DNA of 64,000 nt, taken from positions 868,001 through 932,000 of the forward strand of contig NC_012489.1 in NCBI RefSeq assembly GCF_000010305.1, given 5' to 3'. Positions 32,926 to 41,624 of the stretch are shown here, piece after piece. Under the pieces are notes generated by a model. The model ran no database searches. It had not been told where the DNA came from and worked only from the letters and a program-made list of their open reading frames with translations. The stretch's first letter is position 1. Each line of letters begins with the position of its first letter. The position numbers were made by a program, and so were the translations under genes. The stretch comes from Gemmatimonas aurantiaca T-27. Its GTDB lineage: Bacteria > Gemmatimonadota > Gemmatimonadetes > Gemmatimonadales > Gemmatimonadaceae.

Positions 32926-33969
32926 TCAGCTCGTGGTTTCGACGAGGATGTCTTCCATGAGCGCCTCGAGGGGCAACTCCGGGCTCGCTTCCGCGAAGTC
33001 GATGCTATCCTGCACCAGCTTCTTGATCTCTTCGTCCATCGCCGTGATTTCGTCGGCGGTGATCTCTCCGGCGTCTTCCATGCGCTGGCGATGCAGCACG
33101 ATGGGATCACGCTTGAGGTACTGTTCGAGTTCTTCCTTCGTGCGGTAGGTGCCGCTCACCGCGTCGGACATGGAGTGACCCATGAAGCGATAGGTGCGGA
33201 TCTCGAGCAGCGTGGGCATGCTCTCCTTGCGGGCGCGCTCGATGGACTCGGCCATCGCCTTGCGCACCGCCAGCACATCCTGACCGTCGACCACGTCACG
33301 CGGCATGTCGTACGACGCGCCACGCTTGTAGATGTCGTGAATGGACGACGCACGCTCCAGCGCGGTGCCCATGCCATACCGATTGTTTTCGATGATGAAC
33401 ACGCAGGGCAGCTTCCAGAGTGCGGCCATGTTCAGCGCTTCGTGGAACGCCCCGGTGTTGACCACCGACTCGCCCATGAAGCAGGCGATGACCTGATCGC
33501 CGCCCCGATACTTGATGGCGAAGCCGACACCGGCCGCCATGGGCACATGCCCACCGACGATGCCGTGTCCGCCGAGGAAGCCGAGCTGCTTGTCGAACAT
33601 GTGCATCGAGCCGCCCTTGCCCTTCGCGCAGCCGTCCTGGCGGCCGAAGAGTTCGGACATCACGGCGCGCGGTGTCATGCCCCGGGCGAGCGCCTGCCCA
33701 TGATCACGGTAGGTCGTGATGATGTAGTCGTCGGAGCGGAGCTGCGCGATCACGCCGGTCGAGACGGCTTCCTGACCGATGTAGAGGTGGCAGAAACCAC
33801 CGATACGGCCAATGGCATACATCTCGGCGCAACGCTCTTCGAATCGGCGCTGCAACAGCATCGAGTACAGCAGTTCCCGGTGCAGCGTGCGCTGATCGGT
33901 GCGTGCCGCCGAAGCGGTGCTCTCCGATTTGGAGGACACCGCGGTGTCCGATTTTTTCTTGGCGGGCAT
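32926..33969 (-). CDS. pdhA: Pyruvate dehydrogenase E1 component subunit alpha
   Basis: Alpha subunit of E1, which binds thiamine diphosphate and Mg2+. 347 residues. Family segments: LLQRRFEERCAEMYAIGRIGG, GGSMHMFD, LGGHGIVGGHVPMAAG and the phosphorylation-loop-like YRFMGHSMSD. The cofactor motif normally reads GDG...NN; here it reads MGESVVNTGAFHEALN (Gly166-Glu167-Ser168) with the closing ENN in the correct place, an unusual substitution. The N-terminus has a Lys/Ser-rich leader of about 25 residues. The ATG at 33969 is 42 bp after the lipA stop. Confidence 0.95.
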   Translation of the reverse strand: MPAKKKSDTAVSSKSESTASAARTDQRTLHRELLYSMLLQRRFEERCAEMYAIGRIGGFCHLYIGQEAVSTGVIAQLRSDDYIITTYRDHGQALARGMTPRAVMSELFGRQDGCAKGKGGSMHMFDKQLGFLGGHGIVGGHVPMAAGVGFAIKYRGGDQVIACFMGESVVNTGAFHEALNMAALWKLPCVFIIENNRYGMGTALERASSIHDIYKRGASYDMPRDVVDGQDVLAVRKAMAESIERARKESMPTLLEIRTYRFMGHSMSDAVSGTYRTKEELEQYLKRDPIVLHRQRMEDAGEITADEITAMDEEIKKLVQDSIDFAEASPELPLEALMEDILVETTS

Positions 33970-34011
33970 CTGGAGAAGCCGTCGTGGAGGGAAGGAGGCG
34001 CGTGAGCGGTG

Positions 34012-34923
34012 TCAGGCCAGCGAGGCGGCCTGCACCTGCTCCCACGCGTGATAGCTGGAGCGCACGAGGGGGCCGCTTTCGACATGGCGGAAGCCCAGTT
34101 GCATGCCGACCTCGTAGAACCAGCGGAACTCTTCCGGCTTCACATAGCGGTCGAGTTCGATGTGGGAGTCCGACGGGCGCAGGTACTGGCCCAACGTCAG
34201 GATGTCGACGTCGACCGAGCGCAGGTCTTTCATGACTTCCACGACTTCTTCGTTCGTCTCGCCGAGTCCGAGAATGATGCCCGTCTTGGTGGGGATATCG
34301 GGCGCGATCCGCTTGGCGATGCGGAAGATCTCGAGGAGACGCGGGTACCGACCGCCTGGACGTGCCTTCTTGTAGAGGCGCGGGACGGTTTCGGTGTTGT
34401 GGTTGTAGATGTCCGGGCGTGCTTCGAGCACGGCTCGGATGGAGTCCTCGTTGCCCTGGAAATCGGGCACGAGCACTTCCACGGAGCATCCGGGCAGGCG
34501 CTGGCGGATCTGCCGGATGGTTTCGGCAAAGATGTACGCACCAAAATCGGGCAGGTCGTCGCGGTCGACGGACGTGATGACCGCGTGGCGAAGATTGAGT
34601 TCACCGATCGCCTGCGCGACGCGGGACGGTTCCTCGATATCGTACGCCGGGGGACGCCCATGCGAGACGGCGCAGTAGGCGCAATTCCGCGTACAGACGC
34701 TGCCCAGAATCATGAACGTGGCCGTACCGTGTTCCCAACATTCCCCGATATTCGGGCAACGTGCTTCTTCGCACACCGAATGCAGGTTGAGTTCCCGCAT
34801 GAGGTGCTTGAGGCGGATGTAATTGTCTCCGCCGGGCGCCTTCACCTTGAGCCACTGCGGCTTCCGCTCGGGGAGCGGATCGCGGCGGTGGCGCCCCATG
34901 ATCTGAACGAGTTGCTCGGCCAT
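34012..34923 (-). CDS. lipA: Lipoyl synthase (radical SAM)
   Basis: Inserts two sulfurs into octanoylated domains. 303 residues from the ATG at 34923. The auxiliary cluster motif CEEARCPNIGEC provides Cys51, Cys56 and Cys62. The radical-SAM motif CTRNCAYC provides Cys77, Cys81 and Cys84. The C-terminal RSSYHAWEQ supplies the RSSY serine ligand of the auxiliary cluster. The frame is open upstream to 35025, but that part has no family similarity. It is the first gene of the run lipA-pdhA-pdhB-pdhC, so lipoate synthesis is co-ordered with its main acceptor. Confidence 0.97.
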   Translation of the reverse strand: MAEQLVQIMGRHRRDPLPERKPQWLKVKAPGGDNYIRLKHLMRELNLHSVCEEARCPNIGECWEHGTATFMILGSVCTRNCAYCAVSHGRPPAYDIEEPSRVAQAIGELNLRHAVITSVDRDDLPDFGAYIFAETIRQIRQRLPGCSVEVLVPDFQGNEDSIRAVLEARPDIYNHNTETVPRLYKKARPGGRYPRLLEIFRIAKRIAPDIPTKTGIILGLGETNEEVVEVMKDLRSVDVDILTLGQYLRPSDSHIELDRYVKPEEFRWFYEVGMQLGFRHVESGPLVRSSYHAWEQVQAASLA

Positions 34924-35080
34924 ACCTTGCCAGCGTGTGGCCCGCGGGGTCCAGTCGGACCTGGCGGGGCGTGAACTGGGGAAGCTAGTCCCCGGTGCTC
35001 TCCGGGGAAACAGCAAGGTAACCATTAAACGGCAAATAGCCGGAATTCATAGTGCCGGAAACCTAACGCCGGGGCTGTGC

Positions 35081-35100
35081 GTAATGAGAACGAACATTAC
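35081..35100. promoter_or_regulatory. Small palindrome in the lipA / 71-aa peptide divergent gap
   Basis: GTAATG and CATTAC are perfect 6-bp arms with an 8-base spacer. They lie between the lipA start (34923, minus) and the ATG at 35118 (plus), where regulators could act on either gene. The arms are short, so chance is possible. Confidence 0.3.
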
Positions 35101-35117
35101 TTCGCGCTGAGGCGCTC

Positions 35118-35333
35118 ATGCTTCGCACTCTGTTTACGGTTGGTCTTATCGCGCTCGTGGGCCTGGTGGCCCTCAAGCTGGTGTTTGGGTTGCTCGGGCC
35201 GCTGGTGGCGCTGTTGTTCGCGTTGCTCTGGCTGGCCGTGCGCATCCTGCTCGTGGGCGCGGTCGTGTACTTCGTGATCCGGATCGTCAGTCCGGCCACG
35301 GCGGAACGCATTGAAAAGGCGGTGCGAGGCTAA
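35118..35333 (+). CDS. 71-residue membrane peptide, unknown function
   Basis: MLRTLFTVGLIALVGL opens a very hydrophobic peptide with two predicted membrane helices (about residues 5-35 and 38-60), ending in a short charged tail (ATAERIEKAVRG). I recognise no family. Its stop codon TAA forms the exact loop of a 13-bp perfect hairpin (35318-35346), which argues for a real, precisely terminated gene. It stands alone between divergent lipA and the convergent glycosyltransferase gene. Confidence 0.65.
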   Translation: MLRTLFTVGLIALVGLVALKLVFGLLGPLVALLFALLWLAVRILLVGAVVYFVIRIVSPATAERIEKAVRG

Positions 35334-35346
35334 GCCTCGCACCGCC
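35318..35346 (+). terminator. Hairpin whose loop is the stop codon of the 71-aa gene
   Basis: GGCGGTGCGAGGC (35318-35330) and GCCTCGCACCGCC (35334-35346) are perfect 13-bp arms around the TAA at 35331-35333. CCGGGCCTTTTCG follows. It is probably a terminator overlapping the coding end; the minus-strand glycosyltransferase gene converges on it. Confidence 0.75.
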
Positions 35347-35378
35347 CCGGGCCTTTTCGCCCGACCTGCTGCACCGCT

Positions 35379-37475
35379 TCAGTCGTCGCCGTCGGGCGCA
35401 TCACTTTCTGCCGCGCCGTCGCCCCGCTCGCGTCGCCCACGCGAGCGGCGCGCGCCCCCACGTCGACCCCGACGTCCTCTGCGGCGCGGGCGGGCTGAAG
35501 CCTCTTCGTCAAACTCGTCCGAGACCTCGTCCGCCAGATCGTCCGGCGTTTCGATGGCGCTGCCGGCCGATCCGTCTTCGGAGATGGCGTCCTGTTGGCG
35601 TCGGGCGACCGGCGCGCCTTCCATCGGGCGCTGGCGACGACGCGGAGCGGGATTGTCGGACGGGGTGTCGTCCGCATCGTCGACGGCTTCACGGCCACCT
35701 TCACTCGAAAGGTCGTCGGCTCCACCTTCCGCATCACTCTCGGTGGTTCCTTCGGCGCTGCCTTCCGCGTCGCCACGACGACGACGCCCACGGCGGCTGC
35801 GGCGATTCCGACGTCGCTTGCGAGGCTGCCCCTCAGCCTCTGCACCGTCTTCGCCACCGTCATCACTCCCTTCCGCAGCGTCCGCATCCTGCGGCTCGTC
35901 ATCGTGGGCGGGCGCATCGTTGCGATCGAGCGCCTGATCGATCAGGCTCGGCGTCTCGTTGGACGGCTGGTCGGGCGGCGTGACGACCACCTCGGGCGCC
36001 GGATCGCGCGGGCGCGTGCGGTCGGGACGGGCGTCGAGCACCTGCTCGAGCCGATCGCGACGCTGCGGCGGTGGAGCAAACGGATCGTCCAATTCGAGCC
36101 CATCATCCAGCGCGGCGCGCAGAGGCTCGTCCCGAACCCCCTCACGGCGTGGCCGACGGGATTCCGAGGTCTGCTCCTCACTGTGGCGCGCCCGCGCCTG
36201 GCGCGGTTCACGGACGTTCTCCGCTGCACCGTCCGACGCGCCTTCCGACTGCTCGGCGCGGACACGGGCGCGATCCGGACGCTCTGGACGAGAGGGACGC
36301 TCACGGGGCGATGAGGACTCGCCGCGCTCCGGACGGCCGGAGCGTTCCGGGGCACGGTCTGCCGTGCGCTCGGTGGTCTGCTCGCTGCTCCGATCACGAC
36401 GGGAGGAGCGTTCGCCCGCTGCCCGTTCAGCGCTGCGCTCTGCACCACGCTCTGCACCACGCTCTGCGCCACGTTCCGGTGCCCGCTCGTTCGCGCGTGA
36501 CTCCGCTTCCCGTTCCCGATCACGGGAACGCTGCCGCTCGCGACGGGATTCCGGCGGCGGTGCGCCATCGAGCCCCCGCGTGCCTTCGCGTTCGCGCACT
36601 TTTTCGCGGAGTCGCTCCACGGAGAGCTCAGGCTCGTCGCGACGGTCGCTTCGACGATCATCCTTTCGCTCTTCCCGTCGACGCGTATTGCCTCGTTCCG
36701 GACGACGATCACCATCCGCGGCATCGGTTTCCGAACCCAACACCGCCTTCCGGCCCCGGGCGCCCCACGCCCACTTCAGTGCCGCCAGCCCATCCCGCAT
36801 CGCGACGCGACGCGTGTCCCGCATGCGAACGCCATAGGTGGGCTCCAATGGCACCGATTCCACCCGCCGCGCATGAGGTGCGAGCTTGAGCAGGAGGTCG
36901 GCGTTGGCTGTCCAGCTATCGCCACTCAGGAATGGCGCGTTGCCCGCCACACGCAGGGCATCACGCAACGCGGCAATGCGCACCAGACGCATGGACGCGG
37001 TGAGATCACGCACGTCGTCCACCCGCACGAAGGGACGCATGGCCCAGTGTGCGGCGCGGAACAGGCGGCGCACCGGAACGGGCGCGTCGGCGACCACGGT
37101 GCGTTCGCCCACGACCAGATCCGCGCCCCCTTCGAACCGGCGAGCAAATTCCGGCACCAGGACCGGCGGATCGGTGAAGTCGCCCTGCATCAGCAGCACG
37201 GCATCCCGTCGCGGATATCGCGTGGCGTTCGCGATGTGACGCAGCAGGGCGTCGGTGGCACCCGCATACCCCAGATGCTGTGTGCCGCGCAGGACACGCA
37301 CCGGCATGGCGCGCTCATACTGCTCGGCCACTGCCGCCGTCTCGTCCGTGCTCGCGTCGTCGTAGACGACGACTTCGTACTCGCGCGGAAACTCAGCGAG
37401 CACTGTGCGGAGCCGCCACAGCAGGACGCCGATGGTGGCAACCTCGTTGTACGCGGGGATGGCGAGGTAGAGCAC
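35379..37475 (-). CDS. GT2 glycosyltransferase with a ~450-residue polyampholytic tail
   Basis: 698 residues from a GTG at 37475. Residues 1-230 form a family 2 GT-A domain: VLYLAIPAYNEVATIGVLL, VVYDDASTDETAAVAEQ (nucleotide-sugar site) and LLMQGDFTDPP (acceptor aspartates). A dolichol-phosphate-mannose synthase-like role is possible. From about residue 245 the chain becomes low complexity: Arg/Glu repeats (ERGAERGAERGAER), then acidic stretches alternating with Arg blocks (KRRRNRRSRRGRRRR), probably disordered. The frame extends upstream to 37895 without homology, overlapping the divergent coiled-coil gene, and no ribosome-binding site is clear, so the start is uncertain. The basic/acidic tail echoes the RicT-like protein at 544-1872. 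Confidence 0.75.
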   Translation of the reverse strand: MLYLAIPAYNEVATIGVLLWRLRTVLAEFPREYEVVVYDDASTDETAAVAEQYERAMPVRVLRGTQHLGYAGATDALLRHIANATRYPRRDAVLLMQGDFTDPPVLVPEFARRFEGGADLVVGERTVVADAPVPVRRLFRAAHWAMRPFVRVDDVRDLTASMRLVRIAALRDALRVAGNAPFLSGDSWTANADLLLKLAPHARRVESVPLEPTYGVRMRDTRRVAMRDGLAALKWAWGARGRKAVLGSETDAADGDRRPERGNTRRREERKDDRRSDRRDEPELSVERLREKVREREGTRGLDGAPPPESRRERQRSRDREREAESRANERAPERGAERGAERGAERSAERAAGERSSRRDRSSEQTTERTADRAPERSGRPERGESSSPRERPSRPERPDRARVRAEQSEGASDGAAENVREPRQARARHSEEQTSESRRPRREGVRDEPLRAALDDGLELDDPFAPPPQRRDRLEQVLDARPDRTRPRDPAPEVVVTPPDQPSNETPSLIDQALDRNDAPAHDDEPQDADAAEGSDDGGEDGAEAEGQPRKRRRNRRSRRGRRRRGDAEGSAEGTTESDAEGGADDLSSEGGREAVDDADDTPSDNPAPRRRQRPMEGAPVARRQQDAISEDGSAGSAIETPDDLADEVSDEFDEEASARPRRRGRRGRRGGARRSRGRRERGDGAAESDAPDGDD

Positions 37476-37628
37476 GGGACCGGTTACAGGGACAAAGGTG
37501 CCCCGAGGAAACCCGGGGCCGAAGCAACTGGTCGATAATAACAGCAGGGGGGCGCCGGTGGTGCGGTTTCGCGCGCGAAGCGTCCCATGGCGTTCCCGCG
37601 CCGCGCCATCCCCCGTAGTTTCCCATAC

Positions 37629-38219
37629 ATGCTTGATGAGCTTCGTGACGCGCTGGGCGCGTTCTCCAGCCGACTCAACCCCGACGAGCGTCGCCGTGCC
37701 ACCCACGGCATGCGCGATGCCCTCGTGCACGCGAAACTGGCCCTCCGGGACCTGGCCGCGGCCAAAGCGGCGACCGAGGCACGACTGCAGGCCGAGCGGA
37801 CCGAGTTGGAAACGGTCCGCCGCCGCATGGGCTACGCGGTGGAGATCGGGGATACCGAGACCGTGGCCATCGCCGAACGCTTCGCCGCTCAGCACGCCGA
37901 GCGGGTGGCCATGCTGGAGACCAAGCTCATGGCGCAGGAGCAGGAACTCACGGTCACCGAGCGTGACTACGAAGCCATGAGTGTCGAGCTGCGACGTGTC
38001 ATGTCGGGGTTGCCCGCGCAGGACCCTGCAGCTTCACCGGAGGCGGCCGCCGCGCGTGAACTCGATGAACTGCTCGGTGATGGTCCCCCGAGTGGCGACG
38101 GATCGTTCGGCGGAAGCCCCGATACCGCGTCGGGTACCCCAGTGCGCCGCACCCGGGCCGAGCGGGAGGCCGTTGCAGACGATCGGTTGGCCGAACTGAA
38201 ACGGCGCATGGGGAAGTGA
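37629..38219 (+). CDS. Coiled-coil protein of unknown function
   Basis: 196 residues from the ATG at 37629. Residues 30-125 are rich in Ala, Glu, Arg and Leu with heptad-like spacing (LALRDLAAAKAATEARLQAE), typical of a long coiled coil. A Pro/Gly/Ser-rich stretch and a basic C-terminal helix (DRLAELKRRMGK) follow. No signal peptide, so probably cytoplasmic; a PspA-like resemblance is superficial. The frame opens at 37587, but the ATG at 37629 begins the clean helical sequence. Its TGA overlaps the GTG start of the outer-membrane protein gene (GTGA), which implies coupled translation. Confidence 0.7.
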   Translation: MLDELRDALGAFSSRLNPDERRRATHGMRDALVHAKLALRDLAAAKAATEARLQAERTELETVRRRMGYAVEIGDTETVAIAERFAAQHAERVAMLETKLMAQEQELTVTERDYEAMSVELRRVMSGLPAQDPAASPEAAAARELDELLGDGPPSGDGSFGGSPDTASGTPVRRTRAEREAVADDRLAELKRRMGK

Positions 38220-40024
38220 TCCAACGTGTGACGCGCACGTGGTGCGCCCGACTGTCGTCGGCATCCCGTCCAACCCTGTGTGCGACGTTGTGCGCCATGT
38301 TTGCCGCCCGAGAGACGTCGGCGCAGAACATGCGCCCCGACTCCGCACGTGTGCGACCGGCGTCGAGTCAGGGCCGTCTGGCGGTCACCGGTTGTTCCGG
38401 TCAGCCGATCAATGACATCGTGGTGATCGCGCAGCCGCCGTTCAAGGATCGCTTACCGCGTCAACTGGAGTGGGGACGCACGCTTGCCCGCACGCTGCAC
38501 ATGGAAACGCGCGATGAAGTCATCCGTCGTTTCCTGTTGTTCAAGGTCGGCGATGCCTGCAATCAGATCAAACGCGCCGAATCGGAACGCATTCTGCGCG
38601 CGCAGCCATTCCTCGTGGACGCCCGCATCCACGCCTACGACGACGAGAAGGGAGGCGTGCGCCTCGAGGTGGAGACGCGCGACGATTTCAGCCTGATCGT
38701 GGAGCCGCGGGTGCGCGCGACATCACCACGGTTTCGCGGTATCCGGCTCGGCGACGGGAATGTCGACGGCTCCGCGACGCTGGCCGCTGTCGAATGGCGT
38801 GATGGACTGGCGTACAACGACGTGCTGGGGGTGGAGTTCAGCGACTACCAGTTTGGTGGCGGACGGAACGAACTGCACCTCGTGGGTCGTCGCAACACGT
38901 TCGGACAACGCATGGAGCTCGAGATTGTGCGCCCGTACTACACCGATCTGCAGCGGTTCGCGTGGCAGGCATCGGTGGGCGGCACACGCGACCCGCAGCG
39001 GTTGTTCCGGTCCGGATTCCCCGACAATGCCGTCAACGTGCGGCGCAGTTACGGCAACCTCAGTGCGCTGACGCGCGTGGGGTCGGTGGGTCGGCTCAAG
39101 CTGATCGGCCTGTCGTTCACGCGGGAAGTGACGCGCGCCGATTCGAACACCATCATGCTCACGCCGGAAGGGGTGCGTCCGGACACGATCGACGCGCAGC
39201 CATTGCTGTTTCGGCGGCAGAACGTGGCGCGGGCGAATCTGTTGCTGGGCATCCGCGCCATTCGATTCGTGACAGTGCAGGGGTTCGACGCGCTCACCGG
39301 CACCCAGGACGTCCGTGTGGGCGCGCAGATCGGTCTGGTCGGTGGCCACTCGCTCAACATGGGGCCGGGGTTCGACCGCGATCGATTCTTCTCGTCGAAC
39401 ATTTATGCCGGTGCCGGCAACGAGAAGTGGTTCGTGGCGCTTCAGGGCATCACCGAGGCGCGCTACGATCTCGATGCCAAACAATGGCAGAACATCGTGG
39501 GGAGTGGGCACACCGCGTGGTACTTCCGGCCTGCGGTGCGCCAGACGACGGTGCTGCAGGCCGACTGGGCCACGGGTCGGCGGATGCGCAGTCCTTTTCA
39601 GGTGTCACTCGCCGACCTCGATGGCGGCGTGATGGGGCACCGCAACTCGCGGGATCCTGGTGCGCGCCGCCTCGTGTTTCGCGGCGAGCAGCGTCTGGTG
39701 GTGCCCACGCGCTTCAACGTGGGTGACTTCGGTTTCGCCGCCTTCGGCGAAGCCGGTCGTCTGTGGGCGGAACAGTCGGTGCCCTACTCCGTGGACTCCC
39801 CGTGGCGCGGCGCCATTGGCGTGTCCGTGCTGGCCGCGGTACCGCCACGTTCACGTCGACTGTGGCGCGTCGATTTCGGTGTGCCCATCAGCAGCGATCC
39901 ACGTCGGCGGTTCGAAGTGCGTATCAGCAGCCTCGATCGCAGCCGCATCTTCTGGCGCGAGCCAAACGATGTGAGCATCTCGCGCGAACGCACCGCCCCA
40001 TCCAGCCTCTTCACCTGGCCATAA
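38216..40024 (+). CDS. Omp85-superfamily-like outer-membrane protein (POTRA + barrel)
   Basis: 602 residues from a GTG at 38216 that overlaps the previous stop by 4 bp. An N-terminal signal ends near ARETSAQN. Residues 85-160 (FLLFKVGDACNQIKRAESERILRAQPF...VRLEVETRDDFSL) read like a single POTRA domain of the BamA/TamA type. The remaining 430 residues alternate short aromatic/charged beta strands and end in ERTAPSSLFTW without a classical terminal Phe. It probably inserts in the outer membrane; whether it is an assembly factor or a transporter cannot be told. It converges on the POT transporter gene, with a shared hairpin between. Confidence 0.65.
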   Translation: MIQRVTRTWCARLSSASRPTLCATLCAMFAARETSAQNMRPDSARVRPASSQGRLAVTGCSGQPINDIVVIAQPPFKDRLPRQLEWGRTLARTLHMETRDEVIRRFLLFKVGDACNQIKRAESERILRAQPFLVDARIHAYDDEKGGVRLEVETRDDFSLIVEPRVRATSPRFRGIRLGDGNVDGSATLAAVEWRDGLAYNDVLGVEFSDYQFGGGRNELHLVGRRNTFGQRMELEIVRPYYTDLQRFAWQASVGGTRDPQRLFRSGFPDNAVNVRRSYGNLSALTRVGSVGRLKLIGLSFTREVTRADSNTIMLTPEGVRPDTIDAQPLLFRRQNVARANLLLGIRAIRFVTVQGFDALTGTQDVRVGAQIGLVGGHSLNMGPGFDRDRFFSSNIYAGAGNEKWFVALQGITEARYDLDAKQWQNIVGSGHTAWYFRPAVRQTTVLQADWATGRRMRSPFQVSLADLDGGVMGHRNSRDPGARRLVFRGEQRLVVPTRFNVGDFGFAAFGEAGRLWAEQSVPYSVDSPWRGAIGVSVLAAVPPRSRRLWRVDFGVPISSDPRRRFEVRISSLDRSRIFWREPNDVSISRERTAPSSLFTWP

Positions 40025-40026
40025 CA

Positions 40027-40067
40027 CCAACACCCTCCGCGAGACGTTGAATCGCAGAGGGTGTTGG
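40027..40067. terminator. Bidirectional terminator between convergent genes
   Basis: CCAACACCCTC (40027-40037) and GAGGGTGTTGG (40057-40067) pair perfectly. The stem is extended by GCGA/TCGC after a single C-A mismatch. It sits between the stops of the outer-membrane protein (40024) and the POT transporter (40095). Confidence 0.75.
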
Positions 40068-40094
40068 AGCGTCTCAGGGTGTTGCCTGTGTCGA

Positions 40095-41624
40095 TCAGGC
40101 CTTCACGGTACGTGTGAGCCGCTTGAGCAACGGAACGCAGAAGAAGAGCACGATGGCGGCGGTGAGCGACGACACCACGAAGATGGAGAAGAAGCCGCGA
40201 TTGGTGCCGGCGAGCTGCTGGATGTAGCCACCGAATCCGGCCTGCGGAGCGGCGGCGGCCTCTCCTGGCAGCGGCGTATAGCCGGCGAGGAAGCCGGCCA
40301 CCTTGTTGGCCGCAGCGTTGGCGAGGAACCACACGCCCATCAGCAGCGAGGCAAAACGCACGGGCGCCACCTTGGTCACGTACGACAAGCCGACTGGCGA
40401 CAGGCACAACTCGCCGAAGGTGTGGAACAGGAATGCCCCGATCAGGAACATCGGCGACACTTTCACGCCCGTGTCGGCCTGGCTGCCACCGATCATGAGG
40501 ATGCCAAAACCGATCGCGATGAGCGCGAGACCGATCGACATCTTGAGTGGTGTGCTGGGCTCGAGTCCCCGCTTGCCCACCACCACCCACATCCACGCGA
40601 AGATCGGCGCGAAGGCGATGATGAAGAACGAGTTCACTGACTGGAACCAGCTCGATGGAATCGTGAAGGACCCGAGCTGCAGATTGGTGTTCTTGTCGGC
40701 AAACAGGCTCATGGACGATCCGGCCTGCTCGAATGCTGCCCAGAAGAACACGACAAAAAACGCGACGATGAACAGTGCGATCACGCGATTGCGCTCTTCG
40801 CCACTGGTGCCGAGCACGGAAATCGCGAGCGCACCACCAATTGTGGCACCCACCATGACTCCGAGCAGACTACCCGAGGAGATCAGCCAGGCCAGCACAC
40901 CGCCCACTACCGCGCCGACGATACCGTTCCGTATGGACACATCCGGCATGGCGGATGCTGTGTTCACCGTGTCGGTGGCCGGTGCGAGGCGTGCCGCCGG
41001 AATGTCGCCAATAGTGCCGAGGTATTTCCGCTTGAGCAGCGAATACATGATCAGGCCAAGCACCATGCCCACACCGGCGGCGGCGAATCCATAGTGCCAA
41101 CCGAACCGCGGGCTCTGTGCGAGATAGCCACACACCAGCGGTCCAAGGAAGCCACCGGTGTTGATGCCCATGTAGAACAGCGTGAAGCCCGAATCCCGTC
41201 GTGTGTCACCGGCTTCATAGAGCTGGCCCACCATCGTGGAGACGTTGGCCTTGAAGAAGCCCGTGCCGATCACCACCAGCCCCAGTCCGGCATAGAAGGC
41301 CTGCATGCCCGGCAGAGCCAACACGAAGTGTCCTGCGGAAATCACGGCGCCGCCGATGAGCAGGGCGCGGTGGGTGCCGATGTACTTGTCGGCGAGATAG
41401 CCGCCGATCAGTGGCGTGAGATACACCAGCATGGTGTAGGTGCCATACAGACTGGCCGCGCTGACCTTGTCCCACTCCAACACGTTCACGAGGTACAGCA
41501 CGAGCAGTGCGCGCATGCCGTAAAACGAGAAGCGTTCCCACATTTCGGCCGCGAAGAGCAGCCCGAGTCCGCGCGGATGGCCGAAGAACGAGCGATCGGC
41601 GACCTGCGTCGCAACGTGTGTCAT
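40095..41624 (-). CDS. POT/PTR-family proton-coupled peptide transporter
   Basis: Major-facilitator peptide symporter, 509 residues, 12-14 hydrophobic segments. The POT signature [20 protein letters not shown] near residue 30 contains the ExxER proton-coupling motif, and [21 protein letters not shown] is the second PTR2 signature. It imports di- and tripeptides across the inner membrane. The ATG at 41624 shares ATGA with the stop of the oppF-like gene, so the transporter is coupled to the peptide ABC operon. An upstream extension to 41714 overlaps oppF and is rejected. Confidence 0.92.
   Translation of the reverse strand: MTHVATQVADRSFFGHPRGLGLLFAAEMWERFSFYGMRALLVLYLVNVLEWDKVSAASLYGTYTMLVYLTPLIGGYLADKYIGTHRALLIGGAVISAGHFVLALPGMQAFYAGLGLVVIGTGFFKANVSTMVGQLYEAGDTRRDSGFTLFYMGINTGGFLGPLVCGYLAQSPRFGWHYGFAAAGVGMVLGLIMYSLLKRKYLGTIGDIPAARLAPATDTVNTASAMPDVSIRNGIVGAVVGGVLAWLISSGSLLGVMVGATIGGALAISVLGTSGEERNRVIALFIVAFFVVFFWAAFEQAGSSMSLFADKNTNLQLGSFTIPSSWFQSVNSFFIIAFAPIFAWMWVVVGKRGLEPSTPLKMSIGLALIAIGFGILMIGGSQADTGVKVSPMFLIGAFLFHTFGELCLSPVGLSYVTKVAPVRFASLLMGVWFLANAAANKVAGFLAGYTPLPGEAAAAPQAGFGGYIQQLAGTNRGFFSIFVVSSLTAAIVLFFCVPLLKRLTRTVKA

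Noticed and set aside
30677-33148. An 823-codon plus-strand open frame
   Set aside because: It lies opposite pdhC and pdhB, whose products are unmistakable. Its translation is His/Arg/Gly-rich and resembles no protein.
35959-36837. Arg/Ser-rich plus-strand frames of 270-290 codons
   Set aside because: Shadows of the low-complexity tail of the minus-strand glycosyltransferase gene; no start signal or domain.
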